Part shown: positions 54,740 to 63,151 of the stretch, in pieces
Position numbering within the stretch: the stretch's first letter is position 1
Layout: each line of letters begins with the position of its first letter
NCBI RefSeq assembly: GCF_000620705.1
Contig: NZ_JIAR01000033.1
Location: 62,001-126,000 of the forward strand
Reading direction: 5' to 3'
From: Nocardioides sp. URHA0020
Lineage (GTDB): Bacteria > Actinomycetota > Actinomycetes > Propionibacteriales > Nocardioidaceae
DNA: 64,000 bases
Position numbers and translations under genes: made by a program
Notes under the pieces: generated by a model
The model's input: only the letters and a program-made list of their open reading frames with translations
What the model was told of the DNA's origin: nothing
Databases searched by the model: none

Positions 54740-57436
54740 CTACCGGACGTCGCCGCTGCGCAGCAGGCGCGCCAGGTCGGTGCGCCGGATCCGGCTGCTC
54801 TGTCGCGCCGCCACCACGAGCGCCACCAGCGGCGGCGCGAGGGCTGTCAGCCCCGTCCACAGCGGGACGACGAGCTGCGGCTGCTCGCTCTGACCCGTCA
54901 CCTGCTCGAGCCCGAGCAGACCGAAGGTCGACCAGGCGGTGGCGACGCCGACCACGACGCCGACCACCACGCCGGCGAGCACCGGCACCAGCAGCTCCCC
55001 GGCGAGCACCCGCCGCAGCTCGCGCTCGCCGAGGCCGAGCGAGCGCAGGCGGCCCAGCGCGGTGGCGCGGGCGGGGGCGTCGACCGCGGCGCCCAGCACC
55101 ACCCCGAGCCCGGCGAGCAGCAGCAGGAGGAGCGATGCCGTCACGGCCAGGTGCACCAGCGCCGCGGGCAGCGGCGCGGCACGCAGCCTGGTGAGCACGT
55201 CGTCGTACGTCGTCACGGCGTCGGACGGGTCGACCTCGGCCGCCGATCGCAGTGCCTGGGGAGCACCGGGTCCCACGGCCCAGATGGTGTCGGGGTCGGC
55301 GACCGCGCCGGCCGCGGCGAAGGCGGCGGCGTCGACGACGACCACCGGGTCGGTGGCGGCATCGACCCGGGGCGCCTCGCCGACCACGTCGAGAGGGACG
55401 CTCACCCGGTCCCCCCAACGCACCTGCAGGCCGTCCTCGAGGCCCGACGGGCCGCCGAGCAGCAGGGCCGGCACCGGGGCGCCCTCGCCGCCCGCGGCCG
55501 CCAGTCGCTCGAGCTGAGGTGCGTCGGGCAGGTCGCTGGCGGCCAGCAGCCGCTCGTAGGCCCGGGCGTCGACGACGACCAGGCGCACCGAGGCGCCCGT
55601 GGACACCGCGGACACGAGCGTCCCGTCGGCGACCCGGCCGGCCACCGCGGCCACCACCCCGGGCGCCCGGCCGACCGGGCCGGCCCTCGCCGAGACCTCC
55701 TCGCCGGGCACCGACTCGAGCCGTGCGTCACCGCCGACGGCGAGCAGGGCACCGGCCTCCTGGCCGCGTTGCTGGGTGGCGGCCAGGATGCTGCAGAAGG
55801 CGACCTGCGCCACCGCGACGACCACGACGACCAGCGGCAGGGCGCTCAGCCCACCGGCCACCACCCGGGCCGCCACGAAGAACGGCAGCGCGGCGGCCGA
55901 CCGACCCGCCCCCCGCAGCAGCCGGCGCCCCAGCAGCGGGAGGAGCCGGACCAGCACCAGCGCACCGACCAGCGCCCACACGGTGGGCGTGCTGGCCGGG
56001 ACGGCGTCACCCGTGACCGGACCGCGCTGCTGCAGGGCGACGAACGTGACGCCGGCGAGCACGACGACCCCCGCCTCGAGCACCACCCGCCGCACCCGGC
56101 GCCGTCGCCCGGCGACACGTCGGGCGGCCCGGTTGGCGGGCTCCCGGCGGGCACCCGTGGCGCGGTCCGCCTCGACCGTGCCGAGCACGGGCGCGGCGAC
56201 GACCGCCACCACGACCACGGGCAGCACCCAGCTCAGGCTGAGCGATCCGAGCAGGGCCGCCGTGACCCCGACCCCGAGCGCCGTGCCGACCACCGCCACC
56301 AGCACCGCCTCGATCGTGAGCTCGGCCCCGATGCCGACCAGCGTCGCGCCCCGCTCACGGGCGAGGGTCAGCGGACCGGCGCGCCGGCGGGCCAGCAGCC
56401 GAGCGGCGAGGACCATCGTCAGCGCCGCGGTGGCGAGCAGCCCGAGGAGCACCACCTGCGCCCGGCCCCGCGCACGCGCGACCTCGGCCGACGCGTCAGC
56501 GAGCACCCGGTCCAGCGCGCCGTCCCACCCGGTCTGACCGCTGTCCAGGCCGGGCATGGCCCTCAGCTCGACCACGTCGCGGCGCAGGGCCGAGGTCTGC
56601 TCCCAGCGCACCGCCTCCGGGTCGGGCAGGTAGGTGATGCGCTGGGTCAGGTGGTCCGACGGTACGGCGACCCGCAGGTCGGGCAGCGCCTCCGACGAGA
56701 CCAGCGCCGCCACCGAGGTGCGCTCGATCCCGTCGGCGGTGCCGACCGCCGGGCTGAGCAGCTCGCGCGCCACCGCCCATGCCGGGTCGTCCGGGCGGTC
56801 CGGGGTGTAGATGCCGCTGACGCGCACGTCCACGTCCTGGCCGGACTGGTCCTCCAGGGTGAGGCGCGCACCCGGCCCGACGCCGAGCGCGGCAGCGGCC
56901 CGCTCGGAGAGCCCGACCTGCACCGGCCACGGCGCGTCGCCCTCTGCCACGACGATGTCGGCCTCGCCGGGGCCGGCACTCGACCCGGGCGCACGCCCCG
57001 CCACCCAGGTCACCGCCGGCGGCTCGGTCGGCGAGACCGCGTAGACGAGTCGCAGGGTGCGCCTCGGACCCGCGCCGTCCACCGGCAGCGACGGGGAGAC
57101 GTACGAGGCGACGCTGGGGTGCACCACCGACGCCAGCCGGTCGGGGATCTCGTTGCCGGTGAACTTCACGTCCAGCGCGAACCTCTCCGGAGCGTCCGCG
57201 TAGCGGCGCCGCTCGCCGGCGGCGGGCGGCTGCGGCAGGGTCGCCACCACCGCGGCACCCGGCCCCGCCTCCCGGACGCTCGCGGCCATGGCGTCGTCCG
57301 CGGTGCGCACGGTGAGCGGCCAGATCGCCGCGAGCAGGGCCGAGGTCAGGGCCACGATCAGCGCCGTCAGCACCAGCAGCCCACGGTCGGCGCGGAGCCG
57401 CCCGCGCACCGTGGGCCGGTGGATCCGCACGCGCAT
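54740..57436 (-). CDS. FtsX-like ABC transporter permease (second permease)
   Basis: 898 residues. An N-terminal TM (LLVLTALIVALTSALLAAIW) precedes a large extracytoplasmic domain, then FtsX-type TM triplets; a second extracytoplasmic domain and a last TM block (LVHLAVTASLLLLLLAGLGV ... LVPVLAGVVVGVVVGVATAW, LVVPLWTGLTALAPPLVALVVAA). The duplicated layout is that of 8-10 helix FtsX/LolE-type exporters. Its start overlaps the first permease stop by 1 nt. It likely exports a lipid, peptide or drug, substrate unknown; last gene of the four-gene operon. Confidence 0.87.
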   Translation of the reverse strand: MRVRIHRPTVRGRLRADRGLLVLTALIVALTSALLAAIWPLTVRTADDAMAASVREAGPGAAVVATLPQPPAAGERRRYADAPERFALDVKFTGNEIPDRLASVVHPSVASYVSPSLPVDGAGPRRTLRLVYAVSPTEPPAVTWVAGRAPGSSAGPGEADIVVAEGDAPWPVQVGLSERAAAALGVGPGARLTLEDQSGQDVDVRVSGIYTPDRPDDPAWAVARELLSPAVGTADGIERTSVAALVSSEALPDLRVAVPSDHLTQRITYLPDPEAVRWEQTSALRRDVVELRAMPGLDSGQTGWDGALDRVLADASAEVARARGRAQVVLLGLLATAALTMVLAARLLARRRAGPLTLARERGATLVGIGAELTIEAVLVAVVGTALGVGVTAALLGSLSLSWVLPVVVVAVVAAPVLGTVEADRATGARREPANRAARRVAGRRRRVRRVVLEAGVVVLAGVTFVALQQRGPVTGDAVPASTPTVWALVGALVLVRLLPLLGRRLLRGAGRSAAALPFFVAARVVAGGLSALPLVVVVVAVAQVAFCSILAATQQRGQEAGALLAVGGDARLESVPGEEVSARAGPVGRAPGVVAAVAGRVADGTLVSAVSTGASVRLVVVDARAYERLLAASDLPDAPQLERLAAAGGEGAPVPALLLGGPSGLEDGLQVRWGDRVSVPLDVVGEAPRVDAATDPVVVVDAAAFAAAGAVADPDTIWAVGPGAPQALRSAAEVDPSDAVTTYDDVLTRLRAAPLPAALVHLAVTASLLLLLLAGLGVVLGAAVDAPARATALGRLRSLGLGERELRRVLAGELLVPVLAGVVVGVVVGVATAWSTFGLLGLEQVTGQSEQPQLVVPLWTGLTALAPPLVALVVAARQSSRIRRTDLARLLRSGDVR

Positions 57437-60400
57437 CAGGAGTCACCCGTCCGCAGCCCGGCCCGGTCCGAGGCGCGCACCTGGCGCACCGCGACCGCCC
57501 AGGCGACCAGCGTCGACCCGAGCACCGCGCCGCCGAGGGCCAGGGCGGCGCTCCCCCACGGCCAGTCCAGGACCGCCGTCGGCACCGGGGCCGCGCCCAC
57601 GTCCGAGCGGACCATCAACGGTCCGAGCACCCACGCGGCGCCCAGTCCGACCAGGACGCCGAGGCACAGCAGCGGCGCCAGCGAGGCGGCGTACTCGGCC
57701 AGCATCAGCCGCTGGGCGCCGCGCCGGGGCAGCCCGAGGGCACGGAGCCGGGTCAGCTCCACCACCCGGCGCCGCTGGTCCGCCCCGGCGACCAGGGCGA
57801 TGCCGGCCAGGAGCAGCACGACCGCAGCCACCACCAGGGTCGTGAGGACGGTCGGCACGATCACCTCGAACGGGCCGCGGGCCAGGTCGGCGGTCACTCC
57901 GGCGCGGGTGACGAGCGACCCCTGCTCCAGCCGGCTCAGCGCCTGCTCCGCCGGCACGGTGGGGTCCCCCACCCACCACGCGTCCACGAACGGCTCCAGC
58001 TGTCCCCCGGCGATCAGGCTGCGGGACACGGTATCGGCGTCGGCCAGCACCGCCGGCCGGCCCGGCGCCGACGGCACGTCGGACACGACCGCGACGACCT
58101 CGAGGGGCACCCCGACGGTGCTGAGGTCGCCCTCGAGCAGGTCACCGGTCCTGGCGCCGATGGCGTCGGCGAGGTCCTCCGACAGTGCCACGGGTACGGC
58201 GTCGGGTGCGACGAACGCCGTGACCAGCAGGTCTCCCCCACCGTCCGACAGCCGGCCGGTGTCGACCACCGCGCCGGCGCGCAGCCGGATGGCGTCCGCG
58301 GCGGGCCGGACCGTGACGGACGGGTTCAGGACGGGGTCCTCGTCCTGGGGCTGAGCGTGCCAGGTGCCGCCCTCGCTCACCCCGGGCAGCGTCACGGTGA
58401 GAGCGACGTCCGCCTGGGCGAGCTGGTCGCGGCGAGGTCGCGGCGCGTCCAGGTGCAGCGCGAGCGCCACCAGCCTCAGCCCGGCCGCCGGTGCGCTCCA
58501 GACCAGCGGCCGGACCGTGCCGTCGAGCCGCACCGGCGCCGCGGTGCGCGTGTGCCGCACGCCTGCCGTGTCCTCCACGACTGCGGTGGTGGTCGCCGTG
58601 ACCGGCAGCGTGCCGGCCGCCCGCCCCTGGACGGTGGCGGTGTCGTCGGCGAGCACCAACCCCGGGACGGCCGGGCCGGGGTCCAGCCGCGCGCCGACGC
58701 CGGCCCAGGTGCCGCCGTCCAGCCGGCCACGGAGCAGGTCACCCGCCTCGTCGCTGTCCACCGCGACCAGCGTCGGCGGCGGCGCGTCGGTCGAGCCGGC
58801 GTACCGGCCGATGGCCACCGGTCGGTCGATGACCGCCGAGACGGCCGAGGACTCCCCGTCAACGGCGGCCAGCACGGCGGCCGCGTCGTCCTGCGTCGGC
58901 GTCGTGCGTACGGCGAGGCTCAGGTCGGTGCCGACGCGCAGGTCCGCCTGGTCCACCTGCGACCGCTCCCAGGTCGAGCGGAGCCCGAGCCCGAACGTCG
59001 CCGTCGCGACAGCGGTCGCGATCAGCGCCATGGCCGTGCCCGGGTGCGGACGCCGGGCCGCCTGCTGGGCCGCCAACGGCAGCACCAGGGCGGGCGAGCG
59101 ACGGGCGAGCCGGGCGAAGACGCGCAGCAGCACCGGCACCAGCCGCAGCACGACCAGGGTGGTGGCGACCACGCACACCACCGGCGCGAGGGTGAGCGCG
59201 ACGTCGCCGCGGCCGGTGGTCGTGTCCGGCTGGTCACGCAGCTGCCACCAGGCCAGGACGGCCGCCGCCCCGGCTGCCACGATCAGGGTCCAGTCGGCGT
59301 GCACGCGGTCCAGGGCCCACCGGCGGCGGGTGGCCGCGGTCGTGGTGCTCGTGTCGAAGGCCGCCAGCGCCAGCACCGGGGCGAGCACGAGGCAGCACCC
59401 GAGCACGGTCAGCACCAGCCCTGCGGTGACGGTGGGCGCCTGGGCCAACCCGGCCGCGTTCGGGCCGGCCAGGTGGGTGAGCCGGGAGTGCAGCAGGGCT
59501 GCCGCCGGCAGCGCGAGCGCCGCGGCGACGAGCGCCAGCAGCACCGCCTCCAGCCCCGTCGCGCGGAGCTGCTGACGCGGGCTGGCTCCGAAGGCGACGA
59601 GCAGCGCCCGCTCCTCGTCCCGGACCGCGGCGACGAGCCGGCCGGCCAGCAGCAGAGCCGTCAGCGAGAGCGTGCCTCCAAGCAGCACCGTGACCAGCAC
59701 GAGCGAGCGGCTGGCGGCACGGTTGGTCTCGACCCCCTCCAGGATGTCCGGCAGCGGGAAGTCCAGCCGGACAAGCTGCACGCGATCGGCCAGGTCCGCC
59801 GCGAGCCGGTCCTCGGCCCCGTCGTAGGCCTGGACCGCGGCGGTCACCGACTCGCGGTCGGCGTCGGTGATGACGGGCCGGGCCGTCACCCGCAGCCGGG
59901 CTGCCGCCGACCCGCTGGCCAGGAACGCCGCGTCGTCGATGACGAACGGGCCGTACGCCGTCGCGGTCGTCGCGCCGTCGCCGTGGTCCGGGTCCACGCC
60001 GGCGCCCGTCAGCGGGTCGCTCTCCCATCCCAGGTCCGACGCGGGGCGGAAGGTGCCGACGACCACCAGCGTCATCGGACCGGACAGGCCGTCCAGGCCG
60101 GTGGTGTCACCCAGACGGACCTCGTCACCGGCCGCGAGACCGAGACGGCGGGCCACCGCCTCGGGCACCGTCGTCTCGATCGCTCCGGTGCTGCTCGCGG
60201 GCCACCGCCCCGAGACGAGCTCGCTCCGCGGCTTGATCCCGTCCCCGGCGGAGAGGTAGCCGACCGCGGGGTCACCGGTCCCCGCGAGGCTGCGCATCGC
60301 CGACGTCTCGACCACGGTGGTCCGGGGCTCGAACGCCCCGACCACCTCGCGGAGCTGGTCCGCCGCGCTCTCGCGCACCTCCACGATGTCGTCGTTGCGG

Positions 60401-60609
60401 ACCCGGACCAGGAACGCGTCGATGGCGAAGCCCTGCGCGGCGTCCTGCTGCTGGCCGGGCTGCAGCTCGAGGTCGAAGGCTCGATCCTGGGTCGGGCCGA
60501 GGAGCAGCGCGCACACGCCGAGCAGGGTCGCGGCGACGGCGACGAGCGCGACCACGGCTGCGACCAGTCGGAGCTGCCCCCGGGCGCGCCGCAGGACCAG
60601 GCTCAGCAC
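57436..60609 (-). CDS. FtsX-like ABC transporter permease (first permease)
   Basis: 1057 residues with two FtsX modules. N-terminal TM (LRLVAAVVALVAVAATLLGVCALLL), extracytoplasmic domain of about 250 residues, TM block with SLVLVTVLLGGTLSLTALLLAGRLVAAV, a second large extracytoplasmic region, and a final TM block ([44 protein letters not shown]). Same design as its neighbour but little sequence identity, suggesting a heterodimeric exporter channel. It starts 10 nt after the ATPase stop. Confidence 0.87.
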   Translation of the reverse strand: MLSLVLRRARGQLRLVAAVVALVAVAATLLGVCALLLGPTQDRAFDLELQPGQQQDAAQGFAIDAFLVRVRNDDIVEVRESAADQLREVVGAFEPRTTVVETSAMRSLAGTGDPAVGYLSAGDGIKPRSELVSGRWPASSTGAIETTVPEAVARRLGLAAGDEVRLGDTTGLDGLSGPMTLVVVGTFRPASDLGWESDPLTGAGVDPDHGDGATTATAYGPFVIDDAAFLASGSAAARLRVTARPVITDADRESVTAAVQAYDGAEDRLAADLADRVQLVRLDFPLPDILEGVETNRAASRSLVLVTVLLGGTLSLTALLLAGRLVAAVRDEERALLVAFGASPRQQLRATGLEAVLLALVAAALALPAAALLHSRLTHLAGPNAAGLAQAPTVTAGLVLTVLGCCLVLAPVLALAAFDTSTTTAATRRRWALDRVHADWTLIVAAGAAAVLAWWQLRDQPDTTTGRGDVALTLAPVVCVVATTLVVLRLVPVLLRVFARLARRSPALVLPLAAQQAARRPHPGTAMALIATAVATATFGLGLRSTWERSQVDQADLRVGTDLSLAVRTTPTQDDAAAVLAAVDGESSAVSAVIDRPVAIGRYAGSTDAPPPTLVAVDSDEAGDLLRGRLDGGTWAGVGARLDPGPAVPGLVLADDTATVQGRAAGTLPVTATTTAVVEDTAGVRHTRTAAPVRLDGTVRPLVWSAPAAGLRLVALALHLDAPRPRRDQLAQADVALTVTLPGVSEGGTWHAQPQDEDPVLNPSVTVRPAADAIRLRAGAVVDTGRLSDGGGDLLVTAFVAPDAVPVALSEDLADAIGARTGDLLEGDLSTVGVPLEVVAVVSDVPSAPGRPAVLADADTVSRSLIAGGQLEPFVDAWWVGDPTVPAEQALSRLEQGSLVTRAGVTADLARGPFEVIVPTVLTTLVVAAVVLLLAGIALVAGADQRRRVVELTRLRALGLPRRGAQRLMLAEYAASLAPLLCLGVLVGLGAAWVLGPLMVRSDVGAAPVPTAVLDWPWGSAALALGGAVLGSTLVAWAVAVRQVRASDRAGLRTGDS

Positions 60610-60619
60610 GTCGGTGCCG

Positions 60620-61348
60620 TCACCCCTCGACGCGACCGTCGGCGATCGTGAGCACCCGGTCGGCCAGCGCCATCATCACCGGGTCGTGGGTGGCGACCAC
60701 CGCGGTCAGCCCTTCGGACTCCACGACGCCCCGGAGCAGAGCCATGATCGCGACCCCCGTCTCGGCGTCCAGCTGCCCCGTCGGCTCGTCGGCGATGAGC
60801 AACCGCGGCGAGCCGGCGAGCGCGCGGGCGATGGCCACCCGCTGCTGCTGACCTCCGGACAGCTCGGCCGGGCGCTGCTCGGCGTGCTCGCGCAGCCCGA
60901 CCAGGTCGAGCAGGAGGGCGACGCGCTCCTCGCGCTCGGGCACGGGCGTACGACGCAGCCGGAGGGGCACCCCGACGTTCTCGGCCGCGGTGAGCGGCGG
61001 CATCAGCCCGAAGGTCTGGAAGATGTACGACACGGTCTCGCGCCGCAGCCGGCTCAGCCCGGCGTCGCCGAGGGTGGTGACCTCGGTGCCGTCGACGCGC
61101 ACGGTCCCGGCGTCGGGCCGGTCGAGCCCACCCACCATGTTGAGCAGCGTGGTCTTGCCGGAGCCCGACCGTCCCACGACGGCCACCATCTCTCCCGGTG
61201 CGACGTCGAAGGAGACGTCCCGCAGCGCGTGCACGGTGCCGGCCCCGCTGCCGTACGTGCGGGTGACCCCGCGCACCTCGACCATCGCCTCCGCCGAGGA
61301 CCCCGCCGCGCGGTGCCGGCCCGGGGCGGTCTCGTCGGCGACGCTCAT
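60620..61348 (-). CDS. MacB/LolD-type ABC ATPase (ATPase 2)
   Basis: 242 residues from ATG 61348. Walker A GRSGSGKTT, Q-loop IFQTFGLMPPLTAAENV, signature LSGGQQQRVAIARAL, Walker B LLIADEPTGQLD, and H-loop VVATHDPV. It is the energising subunit for FtsX-type permeases. Its ATG overlaps the stop of ATPase 1 by 4 nt. Having two ATPases with two different permeases suggests a heteromeric exporter with asymmetric nucleotide sites; both ATPases here look catalytically complete. Confidence 0.92.
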   Translation of the reverse strand: MSVADETAPGRHRAAGSSAEAMVEVRGVTRTYGSGAGTVHALRDVSFDVAPGEMVAVVGRSGSGKTTLLNMVGGLDRPDAGTVRVDGTEVTTLGDAGLSRLRRETVSYIFQTFGLMPPLTAAENVGVPLRLRRTPVPEREERVALLLDLVGLREHAEQRPAELSGGQQQRVAIARALAGSPRLLIADEPTGQLDAETGVAIMALLRGVVESEGLTAVVATHDPVMMALADRVLTIADGRVEG

Positions 61349-62268
61349 GGGGACTCCTCGGCATCGCGGTCGGAGCGGATCTGGACGTGGTCCTCGGCGA
61401 GCGCGAGCCGGACCCGGCGGGTGAGGGCCAGCGCCTCGCGGTACTCGCGGGGCACCTGGACGCGCCCGGCACCGTCCATGACCGCGTACTCCTCGGCCAG
61501 GGCGTCGTGCGAGTCGCCGCTGCGCAGCACCTCGCTGCTGGTCCGGCCGTCGCGGATCGCCACGGTCCGGGCCACCTGCCCGCTCACCGCGGCGTCGTGC
61601 GTGACGACGATGACGGTCGAGCCCAGGTCGCGGTTGGCGGTCCGCAGCGCGGAGAAGACCTCCTGCGCGGTCTCGCTGTCCAGCTCGCCGGTCGGCTCGT
61701 CGGCGAGCAGCACCCGCGGCTCGTTGGCCAGCGCGACGCCGATCGCCACCCGCTGCTGCTCGCCGCCGGACATCTGGTCGGGCCGACGGTCGGCGCAGTG
61801 CGTCACGCCCAGGGCCTCGAGAAGCAGTGCGCTGCGCTGCGCGCGCTCGCGCCGCGGCCTGCCGGCGATCGTCATCGGCAGGTCGATCACCTGCGTCGCG
61901 GTGAGGTAGGGCACCAGGTTGCGCGCGGTCTGCTGCCGGACGAACCCGACCACGTCGCGCCGGTAGCGCACCCGCTCCCCCCGGGAGAGGTCGAGCAGGT
62001 CGTGGCCGGCCACCCGAGCCCGGCCCGCGGTCGGGGCGTCCACGCCGGCCAGCACCTGCAGCAGCGTCGACTTCCCGGAGCCGGACGCCCCGACGATCGC
62101 GATCATCTCGCCGTCGTGCACCAGCAGGTCGAGGCCCTGGAGGGCCTGCACCTCGATGCCCTCGGCCTGGTAGATCCGCACGAGGTTGTCGCACACGACG
62201 AGCGCGTCGTGCCCGTACTCCGGCTCGCGCTCCGCCGCGGCGGGCAACCGCAGACCCGACCCCGCCAC
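61345..62268 (-). CDS. ABC ATPase fused to a C-terminal AbrB/SpoVT-like domain (ATPase 1)
   Basis: 307 residues from GTG with GGAGG 4 nt upstream. ATPase core: Walker A GASGSGKST, Q-loop VGFVRQQTARNLVPYLTATQ, signature MSGGEQQRVAIGVAL, Walker B VLLADEPTGELD, VVTHDAAV. After residue 260 comes an extra 45-residue module, YAVMDGAGRVQVPREYREAL then VRLALAEDHVQIRSD, which matches the swapped-hairpin SpoVT/AbrB pattern (GRVxVPxExREALxL...VxLxxxxxxVxI). This would be a dimerisation or DNA-binding add-on. First gene of the exporter operon. The fusion is uncommon and is discussed as a finding. Confidence 0.85.
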   Translation of the reverse strand: MAGSGLRLPAAAEREPEYGHDALVVCDNLVRIYQAEGIEVQALQGLDLLVHDGEMIAIVGASGSGKSTLLQVLAGVDAPTAGRARVAGHDLLDLSRGERVRYRRDVVGFVRQQTARNLVPYLTATQVIDLPMTIAGRPRRERAQRSALLLEALGVTHCADRRPDQMSGGEQQRVAIGVALANEPRVLLADEPTGELDSETAQEVFSALRTANRDLGSTVIVVTHDAAVSGQVARTVAIRDGRTSSEVLRSGDSHDALAEEYAVMDGAGRVQVPREYREALALTRRVRLALAEDHVQIRSDRDAEESP

Positions 62269-62362
62269 CGCGCCTCCATCCGTCGTGCACGCACCCGGCG
62301 CGCGCCTGCGACCCTACCGGCAACCAGGGACCGGCGGCAGTGGATGACGTGCGCCGCCCGGG

Positions 62363-62764
62363 TCAGGTCGGCAGGAGCGCGATCGCCTCGATGGAGACGA
62401 GCAGACCCCGTGGGAGTCGCACGTTCGCGGGTGCGGAGCGCGCGGGGGGCGGGTCCGGCATGAACCGCGAGTACACCGCGTTGAGCGTCGCGAAGTCGTC
62501 GACGTCGGCGTAGAAGATCGTGGTCTTCACGAGGTCGTCCAGGGATGCGCCGGCGGCCTCGAGGACGGCCGAGATGTTGAGCAGGGCCTGCTCGGTCTGC
62601 GCCTCGATGCCCTCGAGCACCTGTCCCGTCTGCGGATCGATCCCCGCCGTGCCCGAGCAGAAGACGAAACCGCCGGCGACGATCGCCTGGCTGTAGGGAC
62701 CGAGCGCCGCCGGGGCCGCGTCGGTGGTCACCGCAGACCTCGTCGCACTTCCTCGCTCACCCAT
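62363..62764 (-). CDS. RidA family protein
   Basis: 133 residues. YjgF/Rid fold: GPYSQAIVAGGFVFCSGTAGIDP near the N-terminus, IEAQTEQALLNISAVLEAAGASLDDLVKTTIF in the middle, and PPPARSAPANVRLPRGLLVSIEAIA with the Arg that binds the enamine carboxylate. RidA hydrolyses reactive 2-aminoacrylate from PLP enzymes; several paralogues have other roles. ATG 62764 with TAGGCT 6 nt upstream. Divergent from the tautomerase. Confidence 0.9.
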   Translation of the reverse strand: MGERGSATRSAVTTDAAPAALGPYSQAIVAGGFVFCSGTAGIDPQTGQVLEGIEAQTEQALLNISAVLEAAGASLDDLVKTTIFYADVDDFATLNAVYSRFMPDPPPARSAPANVRLPRGLLVSIEAIALLPT

Positions 62765-62770
62765 CCCGTG

Positions 62771-62776
62771 AGCCTA
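62771..62776 (-). promoter_or_regulatory. -10 box (TAGGCT) for ridA
   Basis: TAGGCT on the minus strand ends 6 nt before ATG 62764. Same hexamer and geometry as for lpdA. Confidence 0.45.
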
Positions 62777-62906
62777 GAGAAGTCCGGGCCTCGCGGCCAG
62801 GGACTCGACCCGCGGATCCCCTCGCCTCACACGTCGCCTCACACGCACGCCCCGCACGGTGGGACCACCGGGACCACCAGGGTCCCGTCCACGAGAGGGA
62901 GGCACC

Positions 62907-63134
62907 ATGCCGCTGATCCAGGTGAAGCTGATCGAGGGAGTCTTCGACGACACCCAGAAGCACCAGATCGTCGAGCGTCTGACCGACGCGATGGTCGAGA
63001 TCGAGGGGGAGAACATGCGAGGGGTGACCTGGGTGGTCGTCGAGGAGGTGAAGAGCGGTCACTGGGGCATCGGTGGGAACGCGCTGTCGACCGCCGACGT
63101 CCGCGCGCTGGCTGCCGGCGTGCCGGTCGGCTGA
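62907..63134 (+). CDS. 4-oxalocrotonate tautomerase family protein
   Basis: 75 residues from ATG 62907, chosen because GAGGGAGG lies upstream and because Pro2 (MPLIQVKLIEG) must be the N-terminal catalytic base after Met removal. The beta-alpha-beta fold is usual in length for 4-OT family proteins. It tautomerises an enol or 2-hydroxydienoate, substrate unknown. No aromatic-degradation genes are nearby. It precedes the BTAD regulator with an 17-nt gap. Confidence 0.85.
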   Translation: MPLIQVKLIEGVFDDTQKHQIVERLTDAMVEIEGENMRGVTWVVVEEVKSGHWGIGGNALSTADVRALAAGVPVG

Positions 63135-63138
63135 CAGG

Positions 63139-63144
63139 TACGCT
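63139..63144 (+). promoter_or_regulatory. -10 box (TACGCT) for the BTAD regulator
   Basis: TACGCT ends 7 nt before ATG 63152. Leaderless geometry. Confidence 0.4.
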
Positions 63145-63151
63145 CACGGCC

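Noticed and set aside
62822-62880. Short direct repeats (CGCCTCACACG twice; GGGACCACC copies) between ridA and the tautomerase gene
   Set aside because: Too short and few to distinguish from chance in GC-rich intergenic DNA.
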